37,594 bases of DNA, taken from assembly GCA_964546955.1 (NCBI GenBank), contig CAZJLP010000050.1, positions 1 through 37,594 on the forward strand. Direction: 5' to 3'. This document shows, piece after piece, positions 1-8,415 of the stretch. The position numbers and the translations under genes were made by a program. The notes below the pieces were generated by a model. It made no database searches. It was not told the DNA's origin and was given only the letters and a program-made list of their open reading frames with translations. This DNA is from CAZJLP01 sp964546955 (lineage in GTDB: Bacteria > Verrucomicrobiota > Verrucomicrobiia > Opitutales > Opitutaceae). Numbering within the stretch: position 1 is the stretch's first letter; each line of letters opens with the position of its first letter.

Positions 1-93
1 CTCGGAAATCGTCTCGCCGTCATCAACATGCTCGCGGGCCCCCTGCTGGTGGTCGCTTTCGGATTCTTCTTTTTCCATCAACGCAAGAAATAG
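1..93 (+). CDS. C-terminal fragment of a GldG-like ABC-transport auxiliary membrane protein (partial)
   Basis: An open frame runs from the first base to a TAG at 91-93 and gives 30 residues. They consist of a short polar stretch, a hydrophobic segment (LLVVAFGFFFF) and a basic tail (HQRKK). This is the usual last transmembrane helix and cytoplasmic tail of GldG/ABC_transp_aux proteins. The next gene, 30 bases downstream, encodes a DUF4340 protein, and these two families commonly sit side by side behind an ABC-2 ATPase and permease. The family call rests mainly on that neighbour. The fragment alone only shows a membrane-anchored C-terminus. Confidence 0.5.
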   Translation, partial: LGNRLAVINMLAGPLLVVAFGFFFFHQRKK

Positions 94-123
94 ACCCTGA
101 CCCAACCGCCTGTCTTTCTCGCG

Positions 124-1272
124 ATGAAGATCAAAACGCTCGTTGTCATTGTGGCCATCCTCGCCGCCGTTTCGCTCGGGGTGCACTTCCTCAATCGGCC
201 GGCCGAACCGGCCGCCGCCGACGCCAGGATCGGCGCCTCTGTTCTGAATGCGCAAGCCGTGGAGGGAGCGGCAAAAATTCGTCTGAGCGACCAGGGCAAG
301 ACGGTGGAACTCGCCAAGGCGGCGGACGGTTCCTGGCGAGTGGTGTCCTATCACGATCTGCCCGCCGATTTCAAAAAACTGTCCCGCCTGATCGACGACC
401 TCACCAAAGCCAAGATCGAACGTCTCGTCACCAGCCGAAGCGATCGTCTGTCACGACTGGAATTCAAGGACACGCAGGTCGGCCTGCTCGACTCCGGGGG
501 CAAACCCATCGCCACGATCTCGCTCGGCAAGTCAACCGAGTCGGGTTCGGGTCGGTATTTGCGATTTGGAGACGAAACGAAGGCCTACCAGGCGCAACTT
601 CAGTTCTGGCTGGACGTGGAAGCGCGAAATTGGGCCGACGCCGCACTGCTCGACTTCAAGACGGAGGATATCGCGCAAGTTGAGCTCGCGCTGAGCGGCG
701 GAGCTCGGATCGTGGCGAAACGCGCCAAAAAGGAGGATCCGTTCGCGGCCGAGAATCCGCCCGCTGGAAAAAAACTGAAGGCAGAACGCATTCAATCCCT
801 GCTGAGCACGCTTTCCTCCCTTCGTTTCACCGACACGTCCGACCTTTCCGATGCGGCAGCGATCGCCGCGAAGAAACATGCCCACACGATCACGCTCACC
901 TCGTTCGATCAAAAGTCGATCACGGTCGCGGCGGGCCGCAAACCCGAGGAAAAGGTGTTGAAAAAACCCGAGCCGGGCGACGGAAAGTCCGGGCCGACGT
1001 CGCTCGGCACTCCGACCGACGCGAAAAAGCCGGAAGAGACCGGACCGGCCAAGGTAATCGAGCCCTTGACGGAGACAATTCCGGCGGGGCCGGTGTACGC
1101 TTTCGTTTCGCATTCGGACCCTCAGGCGCGCGTGAACGCACTGATGGCGAAACGGGCCTGCCAAGTCGGCGAATATGTTCTGACCGGGCTGCCTGCCAAC
1201 GGAGACGAGCTGTTCGAAACGGAAGCGCCCGCATCTTCGCCACCGGCCCCCAGTCCGGACGCTCCGAAGTAA
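124..1272 (+). CDS. DUF4340 domain-containing protein
   Basis: This is a 382-residue protein with an N-terminal signal anchor (residues about 5-22). A periplasmic region then carries repeated units of the DUF4340 type, in which side-chain-rich strands are followed by a helix that predicts local pairing (for example the stretch DGSWRVVSYHDLPADFKKL at about 61-79). DUF4340 proteins accompany GldG-like ABC systems linked to gliding or envelope export, but their molecular role is unknown. The start is the ATG 30 bases after the preceding stop, consistent with one operon. The segment around residues 270-320 is rich in Lys, Pro and Glu and looks like a flexible insertion, as does the Pro/Ala-rich C-terminal tail. 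The family call is fairly secure and the function is not established. Confidence 0.8.
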   Translation: MKIKTLVVIVAILAAVSLGVHFLNRPAEPAAADARIGASVLNAQAVEGAAKIRLSDQGKTVELAKAADGSWRVVSYHDLPADFKKLSRLIDDLTKAKIERLVTSRSDRLSRLEFKDTQVGLLDSGGKPIATISLGKSTESGSGRYLRFGDETKAYQAQLQFWLDVEARNWADAALLDFKTEDIAQVELALSGGARIVAKRAKKEDPFAAENPPAGKKLKAERIQSLLSTLSSLRFTDTSDLSDAAAIAAKKHAHTITLTSFDQKSITVAAGRKPEEKVLKKPEPGDGKSGPTSLGTPTDAKKPEETGPAKVIEPLTETIPAGPVYAFVSHSDPQARVNALMAKRACQVGEYVLTGLPANGDELFETEAPASSPPAPSPDAPK

Positions 1273-1371
1273 CGCACTCAGAGTCCCATCGCGCGTCCGA
1301 CCGTGCACGCGTGGTCTCGGGCGCTTTCCGTTGCTCAGGATTCGCCGACAAACGGGCGCTGGTAGCCCAGC

Positions 1372-1435
1372 GGCTGCAAAATGCCTTAGCGTCTCTCGCC
1401 GGGCGGTGCATTTTGCGCGTTGAAGAGCCTTTTTT
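1372..1435 (+). terminator. possible hairpin terminator after the DUF4340 gene
   Basis: A perfect 9-base inverted repeat, GCAAAATGC (1376-1384) and GCATTTTGC (1408-1416), is flanked by GGCT (1372-1375) and AGCC (1426-1429), the latter followed directly by six T (1430-1435). A 9-base bulge separates the two right-hand arms, so the fold is not a textbook terminator. It lies 100 bases past the DUF4340 stop, in the 364-base gap before the next small gene. Nothing else recognisable is in that gap. Confidence 0.4.
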
Positions 1436-1636
1436 CTCCTTCGATCCCGCGAGAAGCAAATCGCTTAGGTGATTCGATCCTAACAGCTTATGGATTCGAG
1501 AGGCGCAGGTGGCACACGCTATGCCAGTGTCTGCTTCACGGGCCGCGCCGGATAACCCAACGACAGTCGCAGGAGGACAGCGCATGAGCGTAGTCCAACT
1601 GCCACCCGCGGCCCTCCGGAAACCTACACATCCATC

Positions 1637-1795
1637 ATGGCACGCTACGGAATCATCATCCTCCTCATCGCCGTGGCGGCCGCGGCCATTAGCCTCGCCG
1701 TCGGCGTAGCCGAACTCGCGTTCAAGGTCATCGGCGGCCTCTTGCTGCTCCTTTTAGTGCTCGGTCTCTTTCTGAGACAGCGCACCCCCCGCTAA
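1637..1795 (+). CDS. small DUF1328-like two-helix membrane protein
   Basis: A 52-residue reading frame starts MARYGIIILLIAVAAAAI and ends RQRTPR before TAA at 1793-1795. It has two hydrophobic helices (residues about 5-23 and 31-46) joined by a short loop containing Ala-Glu, then a basic tail. Size, helix spacing and the Gly-Val-Ala turn resemble DUF1328/YtjA membrane peptides, which are often found among stress-response genes. There is no clear ribosome-binding site. It ends 28 bases before the DUF892 gene and may be co-transcribed with it. The regular hydrophobic pattern supports a real gene, and the family name is tentative. Confidence 0.6.
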   Translation: MARYGIIILLIAVAAAAISLAVGVAELAFKVIGGLLLLLLVLGLFLRQRTPR

Positions 1796-1823
1796 GTCAA
1801 CATAACCTCAATCCAAAACTACC

Positions 1824-2330
1824 ATGCCTAAAGTATCTTCCCTCAACGAACTTCTCATCGACGAACTGAAGGACCTCTATAACGCCGAGACTCAGCTCAC
1901 GAAGGCCCTCCCCAAGATGGCCAAAGCCGCGTCGCACAAGGAACTGAAAGCAGCCTTCCAGGAGCACCTGGAGGAAACGAAAGCCCAGATCGAACGGCTC
2001 GAGCGCGTCATGGAATTGCTCGACGCCACCCCGAAAGGAAAGAAATGCAAGGCCATGGAAGGTTTGATCGAAGAAGGAGAGGAAAAAATCGAATTGAACG
2101 CCGAGCCGGCGGTAAAAGACGCGGCTCTCATCGGCGCCGCCCAGAAAGTCGAACATTACGAGATCGCCGGTTACGGCACGGCCCGCACGTTCGCCGAGAT
2201 TCTGGGCCAGAGCGAAGTCGCCGAACTGCTCCAGGCCACTCTGGACGAAGAGTCAGCGACGGACGAAAAACTCACCGAGCTGGCCGAGACGATCAACGAA
2301 GAGGCCGAACAAGCCGCGGAGAAGGACTGA
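1824..2330 (+). CDS. DUF892 (YciE/YciF-like) ferritin-like protein
   Basis: A 168-residue, highly charged, all-helical protein. The opening segment (LNELLIDELKDLYNAETQL, residues about 7-25) and the helix with EEHLEETKAQIERLERV-type heptads are hallmarks of the DUF892 family, a four-helix-bundle ferritin-like fold. Candidate metal ligands are the glutamates and histidines spaced along the helices (for example Glu14, Glu21, His50 and the HYE motif near residue 110). Family members such as E. coli YciF are induced by osmotic and general stress. Their exact chemistry is unproven. The gene is followed by a strong intrinsic terminator, so it ends a transcription unit that may include the small membrane protein upstream. 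Confidence 0.88.
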   Translation: MPKVSSLNELLIDELKDLYNAETQLTKALPKMAKAASHKELKAAFQEHLEETKAQIERLERVMELLDATPKGKKCKAMEGLIEEGEEKIELNAEPAVKDAALIGAAQKVEHYEIAGYGTARTFAEILGQSEVAELLQATLDEESATDEKLTELAETINEEAEQAAEKD

Positions 2331-2369
2331 TCCCCGCTCAGCGTTTTCCGCAGCACGTTTCCGCTTTTC

Positions 2370-2399
2370 AGCGCGCCACCCTGTTGGCGCGCTTTTTTT
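2370..2399 (+). terminator. rho-independent terminator of the DUF892 gene
   Basis: A perfect 9-base stem (AGCGCGCCA at 2370-2378 with TGGCGCGCT at 2385-2393), a 6-base loop and an uninterrupted run of seven T (2393-2399). It lies 40 bases after the stop codon. Confidence 0.9.
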
Positions 2400-2516
2400 G
2401 TCCACCGGCTGCCGCGGCCATCGGGCGCTTCCCCGGTCGCGAGGCAGGACGAACGGGACGCCCATGACGGAACGCGGCCCGATTTCACGAGCCGTTCCGG
2501 TGGGCTAGCTTTCGGC

Positions 2517-3314
2517 ATGCAGATCTACAAGGACTCGCTGGTGGGAAAAGTGGCTCTGGTCACGGGCGCTGGCTCCGGTATCGGAAAAGCAACCGCCAAG
2601 CTGCTCGCGTATGCCGGAGCGAGGGTGGGTGTCTTGTCCAACACGGAGGAAGAAGTCTATAAGACGTGCACCGAGATCACGACCACCGGCGGAGAGGCAT
2701 TGAAACTCGTGGCCGACGTTTCCTCTTCCGCGCAGATGGAAGCGGCGTTCGGCAAACTCCACGGCGAGTGGCAGAGGCTGGACATCGTGGTCGCCAACGC
2801 GGGCATCAACGGATTGTGGGCTCCGCTGGAAGAAATAGGAAGCGATGACTGGGATCGCACGCTGAACGTGAATTTAAGAGGCACCTTCCTCACGGTGAAG
2901 TATTCCCTTCCCCTCCTGAAGGTGGCCGGCGGCTCGATCGTCATCGTCTCCTCCGTCAACGGCAACCGCGTCTTCAGCAATACGGGCGCCACCGCTTACG
3001 CCTCGTCGAAAGCCGCCCAGGTTGCCTTTGGCCGGATGACAGCCCTGGAGCTGGCGAAGCACCGCATCCGGGTGAACACGGTCTGCCCGGGGTCGATCCA
3101 AACGCGTATCGACGATAACATGACGCGCAAGGATCTTGAAAAGATCCGGGAACCGGTCGAGTTCCCGGAAGGAAACATACCGCTGACGGACGGCAAGCCG
3201 GGAACCGCCGGCCAGGTTGCCCAATTGATTTGGTTCCTTGCCTCGGACATCGCAGATCACATCACGGGCACGGAAGTGTACATCGACGGAGGCGAATCGC
3301 TTCTGCAGGGCTGA
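2517..3314 (+). CDS. SDR-family NAD(P)-dependent oxidoreductase
   Basis: A 265-residue classical short-chain dehydrogenase. The cofactor-binding motif TGAGSGIG is at residues 16-23, the NAG motif at 94-96, the catalytic serine at 145/146, and the active-site YASSK at 161-165. The C-terminus ends in the usual substrate-loop and GGES segment (IDGGESLLQG). The substrate cannot be read from the sequence. The gene is 24 bases upstream of a FAD-Rieske oxidoreductase on the same strand and probably shares its transcript, suggesting a joint redox role. The ATG chosen is where SDR homology begins (a lysine- and valine-rich first beta strand follows within nine residues). Confidence 0.9.
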   Translation: MQIYKDSLVGKVALVTGAGSGIGKATAKLLAYAGARVGVLSNTEEEVYKTCTEITTTGGEALKLVADVSSSAQMEAAFGKLHGEWQRLDIVVANAGINGLWAPLEEIGSDDWDRTLNVNLRGTFLTVKYSLPLLKVAGGSIVIVSSVNGNRVFSNTGATAYASSKAAQVAFGRMTALELAKHRIRVNTVCPGSIQTRIDDNMTRKDLEKIREPVEFPEGNIPLTDGKPGTAGQVAQLIWFLASDIADHITGTEVYIDGGESLLQG

Positions 3315-3338
3315 TCCCTTCCGCGTGTCTTGCCTCTT

Positions 3339-4886
3339 ATGAGAAACAAAGAACAACAAACCACCTCTTGGTGGATGGACCATGGAGCGACCGAGGTTGC
3401 CGCTCCGATGCTGCGGGGAGACACAACGGCGGACGTTTGTATCGTGGGCGCGGGCTTGGCCGGCCTGACCACGGCCTACTTGCTCAGCCGGGAGAACATC
3501 CGGGTGGTCGTACTCGAGGCCGGACCGATCGCCAGCGGGGAGACGTGTCGGACGACCGCGCATTTGGCCAACGCGATCGACGACCGGTACACGGAAATCG
3601 AACGCCTGCACGGGCTCGAACGGTCCCGCGCCGCTGCGGCGAGTCACTCGGCGGCGATCGACCTGATCGAATCGATCGCGGAAACGGAGGGTATTGCCTG
3701 TGACTTCAAACGCCTCGATGGATATCTCTTTCCGCACGACAACGAAGCACTGCAACTTCTGCGCGCAGAAAAGGCGGCTGCCCGGCGCGCCGGGTTGAAG
3801 GGAGTCGAACTGGTCGAAAACACCACCGGTTTTCTGCCGCGGGGCGGCACCTGCCTTCGTTTTCCCCGACAGGCCCAGTTCAACCCGCTGAAATACCTCG
3901 GAGGGCTGATCGATGCAATCGAACGCCAGGGCGGCCGGCTTTACGCCGATACACGCGTGCGTGAGGTGGAGGAGAAACCGGACGCACTCGTCCACACGGA
4001 AAACGGCGCGACCGTCTCGGCCCGATCTGTCGTGATCGCGACGAACTCGCCGATTAACAATCGCGTCACGCTGCACGCAAAACAAGCGCCGTACCGAACC
4101 TACGTCGTCGCTTTCGATCTGCCTGCCGGAACGGTCGCGCCTGCTCTTTATTGGGACACGGCGGATCCGTACCACTATGTCCGGCTCGCCGTCGGAGACG
4201 GCGATCGCGATGTGCTGATCGTCGGGGGCGAAGATCACAAAACGGGACAAGAAGCCCACACGGATGGGATTTTCACGAAATTGGAGTACTGGGCTCGGAA
4301 ACACTTTCCTCAGGTCGGATCGGTGACGCATCGCTGGTCCGGACAAGTGATGGAGACAACGGACGGCCTCGCCTTCCTCGGCCGCAATCCCGGAAGTCCG
4401 CCCAACATCTACGTGGCGACGGGAGACTCAGGAATGGGCATGACGCATGGCACCTTGGCCGGGGTTATCATCAGCGACCTGATTCAGGGGCGAAAAAACC
4501 GTTTCGCCGAACTCTACGATCCCGCCCGCATCACGATCAACAGCACCCCGGAATTGGTGAAAGAAAACGTCAATATGGCGGCTCAATACCTGGACTGGGT
4601 GATTCCCACGAAAACGGATGCGGCCGATCTGCCGCCTCAAGCCGGTTGTGTCATTCAACGGGGCCCCGAAAAAATCGCAGTCTATCGAGCGCCCGACGGC
4701 ACACAGCGTGAGATGTCGGCCGTCTGTCCGCATCTTGGCGGTATTGTACGTTGGAACGAAACGGAGAATACCTGGGATTGCCCGTGCCACGGCTCGCGGT
4801 TTGCTGCCGACGGGACCGTGATCAACGGCCCCGCCTACAGCGCCCTTGCACCCGTTGGACAACTTTCCGCCGTCAAACGCGGCTGA
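3339..4886 (+). CDS. FAD-dependent oxidoreductase fused to a C-terminal Rieske [2Fe-2S] domain
   Basis: A 515-residue two-domain protein. The N-terminal DadA/DAO-type flavoprotein has its dinucleotide-binding fingerprint GAGLAGL at about residues 33-39, followed by a strand ending in the ribose-binding glutamate (VVVLEAG). The second FAD contact region (TGDSGMGMTHG) is near residue 365-375. The last 75 residues are a Rieske domain with CPHLGG and CPCHGSRF, giving the Cys-X-His and Cys-X-X-His ligand pairs. This architecture is known in soil bacteria (the YhfW type). It transfers electrons from an unidentified amine or reduced substrate through the iron-sulfur centre. An upstream TTG at 3330 is in frame, but the ATG at 3339 is preferred. 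Likely operon partner of the SDR just upstream. Confidence 0.92.
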   Translation: MRNKEQQTTSWWMDHGATEVAAPMLRGDTTADVCIVGAGLAGLTTAYLLSRENIRVVVLEAGPIASGETCRTTAHLANAIDDRYTEIERLHGLERSRAAAASHSAAIDLIESIAETEGIACDFKRLDGYLFPHDNEALQLLRAEKAAARRAGLKGVELVENTTGFLPRGGTCLRFPRQAQFNPLKYLGGLIDAIERQGGRLYADTRVREVEEKPDALVHTENGATVSARSVVIATNSPINNRVTLHAKQAPYRTYVVAFDLPAGTVAPALYWDTADPYHYVRLAVGDGDRDVLIVGGEDHKTGQEAHTDGIFTKLEYWARKHFPQVGSVTHRWSGQVMETTDGLAFLGRNPGSPPNIYVATGDSGMGMTHGTLAGVIISDLIQGRKNRFAELYDPARITINSTPELVKENVNMAAQYLDWVIPTKTDAADLPPQAGCVIQRGPEKIAVYRAPDGTQREMSAVCPHLGGIVRWNETENTWDCPCHGSRFAADGTVINGPAYSALAPVGQLSAVKRG

Positions 4887-4985
4887 ACGAGGACTTCACC
4901 CGCCATTGCCTTGCTTCTCCGGAAGCTAAGATAGGGATTATGCCTGATAGCCCGGTCCAGGGGAGCCCGTTACATTTCCCTCGTT

Positions 4986-5360
4986 ATGGATAACGACAAT
5001 TCTCTGCAGCCGGCCGATACGCGCCGGAAAGTTCTTCACGACGATATCGCCCGCAGGGCACAAGAGCTCTGGGAGCAGTACGGTCGTCCTCAAGATCGCG
5101 ATTTGGAAATCTGGCTCGAGGCCGAGCGTCAACTCCTCGGGACTGACGAGTCCCTGAGAGCGCAAGGCGGTGGCACCGTCTCGTCGCAGCAACTGGGCGA
5201 TGCCACGCGCGCGCAAAGCGAGGCGAACGCCGCCCCGGCTCCGAAACGCACGGGAAACGCGCCCTCTCCGGAAGAGCGTAAATTCCCAAGCGCGGAGTCC
5301 GTGGAAAAACCCGCGTCCTCTCGACCTCCCCGCGGTAAAAAAAGCAGCACCGGCAAGTAG
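4986..5360 (+). CDS. DUF2934 domain-containing protein
   Basis: A 124-residue soluble protein. Residues about 17-48 form the DUF2934 core, a short helical motif of the form IARRAQELWEQYGRP followed by an acidic segment and WLEAERQL. The remainder is low-complexity and rich in Ala, Pro, Ser and Lys, ending in a Lys/Ser tail. DUF2934 proteins are small, of unknown function, and frequent near stress and DNA-repair genes in soil bacteria. The gene stands alone on the + strand between the Rieske flavoprotein and a sensor kinase. Confidence 0.78.
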   Translation: MDNDNSLQPADTRRKVLHDDIARRAQELWEQYGRPQDRDLEIWLEAERQLLGTDESLRAQGGGTVSSQQLGDATRAQSEANAAPAPKRTGNAPSPEERKFPSAESVEKPASSRPPRGKKSSTGK

Positions 5361-5480
5361 CCGCTCTCGAAGCAAAACGGCCGCCAGCCTGAAGCCGCGG
5401 CCCCGATCGCGCCGAACCGCGCGATGTGACCGCGCGCGGAAAGGGGTCGTCTTTCACCCGCGGACACCAATCGTACGCGA

Positions 5481-7460
5481 GTGACTGTCCCGCAAAAGGC
5501 CAATCCTTCTGCCATTCCGATGGCAGGCCATCCTCCCGCCGCTTCGGCAGAGACGCGGCCAACCGCCTTCAGGCCCACGCCAAACTCCGTGCGCCGTTTC
5601 GCCATCGCGGCGATGGGCATCGGCTTGGTCGTTTCGGCCGCCGCGCTCGCCGGCAGGGGTCTCTCGGCTTCGACGCTGCTCCTGACGACGCTTTTAGCCG
5701 TTCTCGCGGTCGCGCGCTTCGGCGGCACCCGAGCCGGATTCGCGGTCTCCCTCGCCGGCATCGTGGCTGCGGCCGCCGCCAATCGAGCCGCCGGTATCAG
5801 CTTTTTGGATATAGTTCTGCTGGCGCTGGCGTGCGGCCTCGGGAGCCTCGCCTGCGGGCGGTACAAGCGCCTCGAAATATCCGCCGCGGCCCGCGCGGAG
5901 GCGGAAACGGCCTTGCGCGAGAAAGAGGCTGAGTTGCAGTTGATCGTCGACGCGATTCCGGCCCTTCTCGCCTACGTGCGGCGCGATCAGCATTACGGGT
6001 TGGTCAACCGCACTTACGAGCGCTGGTTCGGCCTCAAGCCCGCTGATTTGCGCGGAAAGCCGATGCAGACCGTCCTCGGACGCGAGGGCCTGGCCGCCAT
6101 CCAGCCCTATATCGACCGGACGCTCCGCGGCGAAGCAGTGCAGTACGAACAACGCCTCGATTTTCCGCATGGCCCGTCCCGCTGGGTGGAAGCAAACTAT
6201 GCTCCACGGCTGGACGAGGCCGGCCGCGTCCTGGGCTACGTCTCCCTTGTACAGGACATCACCGAACGAAAACGAATCGAAGAAGAGCTGGCCGACACAC
6301 TGGCGCGTTACCGCTTTCTTTCGGAGACGATGCCGCAAATCGTATGGACCGCCCGGTCGGACGGCGCCATCGAGACCGTGAATGGGCGTTGGACCAAGGA
6401 GACGGGCCTGAGCATCGAGCAGAGCCTCGGTTTTGGCTGGGTGGAAGCATTGCACCCGGACGATCGCGAGCGAACGCGGATCCAGTGGGAGAAAGCGACG
6501 AAAACCAAAACCCCGTACGAAATTGAGAACCGCCTCTGGTGCGCGGCCGAGAGCCGGCATCACTGGCACCTGTGCCGCGCGACGCCCTTTTTCGACGCGA
6601 CCGGACAACTCGTGCAATGGGTTGGAACCTCCACCGATATCGACGCACAGCGGCGCGCTTATGCCGAACTCTCCGAAGCGCGCGAGGAGCTGCGCCGTCA
6701 TGCCGCGGATCTCGAAGCGAGGGTCAACGAGCGAACCGCCAACTTGCGCGAGGCCAATGCGCAGCTCGAGGCGTTCACCTATTCGGTTTCACACGACTTG
6801 CGCACTCCCCTTCAATTTATCCAAGGGTTCAGCGAGGCATTGATCGAGGACAAGCAAAACCGGCTCACTCCCGAAAGCGAGGACTACGTGCGGCGGATCA
6901 CGCGATCGGCGAGTCGGATGGACGCGATTATCCAAGATCTTCTCGCCTACAGCCGCTTGGCCCGCTCGGAACTCAAATTAGTCGACCTTCCTCTCCGCGA
7001 ACTCCTGACCGAAGTCCTGGCTCACCATCAATCGGCGATTCAAGCAAAGGCAGCGCAGATCACCATCGCCGAACCGCTGCCGGTCGTTCGCGCGGATCAC
7101 ACTGGCACCTTTCAGGCCGTGTCGAACCTGCTTTCCAATGCCCTGAAGTTTGTTCCCCCTCAGTCCGCCCCCTCCATTCGCGTGTATTGCGAAACGCGAG
7201 CGGAGTCCACTCGGCTTTGGGTAGAGGACAAGGGAGTGGGCATCAGACCTGAGCACCAGGAACGAATTTTCCGCATGTTCGAACGTCTCCACACGTCGGG
7301 CGAGTACCCAGGCACGGGCATTGGCCTGTCGCTCGTACGCAAAGCCGTGGAACGGATGGGCGGCCGCTGCGGCGTTGAATCGACGCTCGGGGCGGGAAGT
7401 CGCTTTTGGATCGATTTCCCCACTTCCCCGAAAACAGAACGTGCTTCGGACGCGGGCTGA
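5481..7460 (+). CDS. membrane-bound PAS-domain sensor histidine kinase (orphan)
   Basis: A 659-residue kinase. Four hydrophobic helices between residues about 39 and 126 resemble the DUF4118-type membrane region. Two PAS domains follow (about 147-262 and 270-390), then a coiled coil (391-430) and a HisKA domain whose phosphoacceptor is His438 in SVSHDLRTPL. The HATPase domain has an N-box with Asn549/Asn553, a G1 box DKGVG (583-587) and a G2 box GTGIGL (611-616). The layout matches phytochrome-type kinases without the photosensory GAF-PHY part. No response regulator is adjacent, so its partner is unknown. GTG at 5481 gives the full frame, and ATG at 5520 is an alternative start. Neither has a clear Shine-Dalgarno sequence. 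Confidence 0.92.
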   Translation: MTVPQKANPSAIPMAGHPPAASAETRPTAFRPTPNSVRRFAIAAMGIGLVVSAAALAGRGLSASTLLLTTLLAVLAVARFGGTRAGFAVSLAGIVAAAAANRAAGISFLDIVLLALACGLGSLACGRYKRLEISAAARAEAETALREKEAELQLIVDAIPALLAYVRRDQHYGLVNRTYERWFGLKPADLRGKPMQTVLGREGLAAIQPYIDRTLRGEAVQYEQRLDFPHGPSRWVEANYAPRLDEAGRVLGYVSLVQDITERKRIEEELADTLARYRFLSETMPQIVWTARSDGAIETVNGRWTKETGLSIEQSLGFGWVEALHPDDRERTRIQWEKATKTKTPYEIENRLWCAAESRHHWHLCRATPFFDATGQLVQWVGTSTDIDAQRRAYAELSEAREELRRHAADLEARVNERTANLREANAQLEAFTYSVSHDLRTPLQFIQGFSEALIEDKQNRLTPESEDYVRRITRSASRMDAIIQDLLAYSRLARSELKLVDLPLRELLTEVLAHHQSAIQAKAAQITIAEPLPVVRADHTGTFQAVSNLLSNALKFVPPQSAPSIRVYCETRAESTRLWVEDKGVGIRPEHQERIFRMFERLHTSGEYPGTGIGLSLVRKAVERMGGRCGVESTLGAGSRFWIDFPTSPKTERASDAG

Positions 7461-7569
7461 GCGACCGGAGGGAGTTCCGCCACTGCCGCCGGCTTGCAGG
7501 CCGCTCGCCCCGTCCCTCCCTACGAGCGAGCCCCCACTGGCGCTTGGCACGGCGGCCCGATAGCCGGCG

Positions 7570-7579
7570 NNNNNNNNNN
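7570..7579. other. assembly gap of ten N
   Basis: Ten undetermined bases lie between the histidine kinase and the DUF4142 gene, 20 bases before the latter's ATG. The promoter and ribosome-binding region of the DUF4142 gene is therefore not readable, and the true distance between the two genes is unknown. The join may be a scaffold link rather than contiguous sequence. Confidence 0.97.
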
Positions 7580-7599
7580 ACGTCTAAATTGGCCATGCT

Positions 7600-8244
7600 A
7601 TGAAAAACACAGTTCATTCCAATTTGCTTCGCAAGGCGACAAGCCTCGGCATGATCACCCTCACCCTCGGCACCGTCTCGCTCTTCGCGGCAGACCCGGA
7701 AACGCGCCCGCGCAACAACAACACGACCGCGCCCGCCGCGTCGGAAAACTCTCCGAGCTACGATTCTGACCGGAATCGTCGCACTGCAGACGCCACGTCG
7801 ACCGTGAGCAAGGGGGACAAGAAGTTTCTCCTCAAGGCGGCGGAGCACGGCAAGGCCGAGGTGAAACTCTCCTCACTGGCAGCCGAGCGCGCCACCGATC
7901 CCGCCGTCCGCAGCTATGCGCAACGGCTGGTGATCGAACACGAGCAGGCAAACCTGGAGTTGGCCGAGCTCGCCCGCCGCAAAGGCGTGGACCTCATGAG
8001 CGAGTCGAAGGAAGGTCACGAGAACAAGCATGCCGACAAATTGAGCGACAAATCGGGCGCCGAGTTCGACAAGACCTACATCAAGGAAATGGCGAGCGCG
8101 CACGACGACGTGGTGGACCTCTTCGAAGGCGCCGCGAAGAAGGCGGACGATCCCGAAATCGCGGCCTTCGCGAACAAGCTGCTGCCCACGCTGCGCGACC
8201 ATCACGTGCAGGCTCAGAGCCTCCAGAAGACGCTGAAGAAATAA
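7600..8244 (+). CDS. secreted DUF4142 domain protein
   Basis: A 214-residue protein with a signal peptide: basic start (MKNTVHSNLLRK), hydrophobic core to about residue 28, and likely cleavage after LFA before ADPE. An Asn/Thr/Pro-rich linker precedes the DUF4142 helical bundle (about residues 68-212), which has the typical features: FLLKAAEHGKAEVKLSSLA, a conserved YAQRLVIEHEQAN-type helix and a C-terminal LRDHHVQAQSL. DUF4142 belongs to the ferritin-like superfamily and is found in the periplasm. Its function is unknown, with stress links reported for relatives. The gene is monocistronic and is followed by a strong terminator. Confidence 0.9.
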   Translation: MKNTVHSNLLRKATSLGMITLTLGTVSLFAADPETRPRNNNTTAPAASENSPSYDSDRNRRTADATSTVSKGDKKFLLKAAEHGKAEVKLSSLAAERATDPAVRSYAQRLVIEHEQANLELAELARRKGVDLMSESKEGHENKHADKLSDKSGAEFDKTYIKEMASAHDDVVDLFEGAAKKADDPEIAAFANKLLPTLRDHHVQAQSLQKTLKK

Positions 8245-8273
8245 GACAGCCGTTTGCGCACGCGTTTGGTTCC

Positions 8274-8307
8274 AGATCCCCGCCCTCAAAGCGGGGATCT
8301 TTTTTTT
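8274..8307 (+). terminator. rho-independent terminator of the DUF4142 gene
   Basis: A perfect 10-base stem (AGATCCCCGC at 8274-8283 with GCGGGGATCT at 8291-8300), a 7-base loop and a run of eight T ending at 8307. It lies 30 bases after the stop. Confidence 0.92.
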
Positions 8308-8362
8308 GACGGAGAAATCGGCGTCCGGGACGTTTACGCTCCCGGACAATCGTGGCCGAAAC

Positions 8363-8390
8363 AAAAAAGCCGGGCGTGCAGACGCCCGGC
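8363..8390 (-). terminator. rho-independent terminator of the sigma-54 activator gene
   Basis: On the minus strand a perfect 9-base stem (GCCGGGCGT at 8369-8377 with ACGCCCGGC at 8382-8390) has a 4-base loop and is followed by six T (8368 down to 8363). It lies 26 bases past the stop of the regulator. With the + strand terminator at 8274-8307 it separates the two convergent units. Confidence 0.9.
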
Positions 8391-8415
8391 GCTCACCAAA
8401 CTACACCAAACAAAG

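Noticed and set aside
2874..4346. A 490-residue open frame on the minus strand
   Set aside because: It is antisense to the SDR and the FAD-Rieske gene, both with clear motifs. Its composition is Arg/Asp/Val-rich, as expected for a shadow frame.
7547..7568. A possible sigma-54 promoter (TTGGCACGGCGG) upstream of the DUF4142 gene
   Set aside because: The -24-like half is good, but no GC pair lies at the required spacing for the -12 element, and the sequence then enters the gap.
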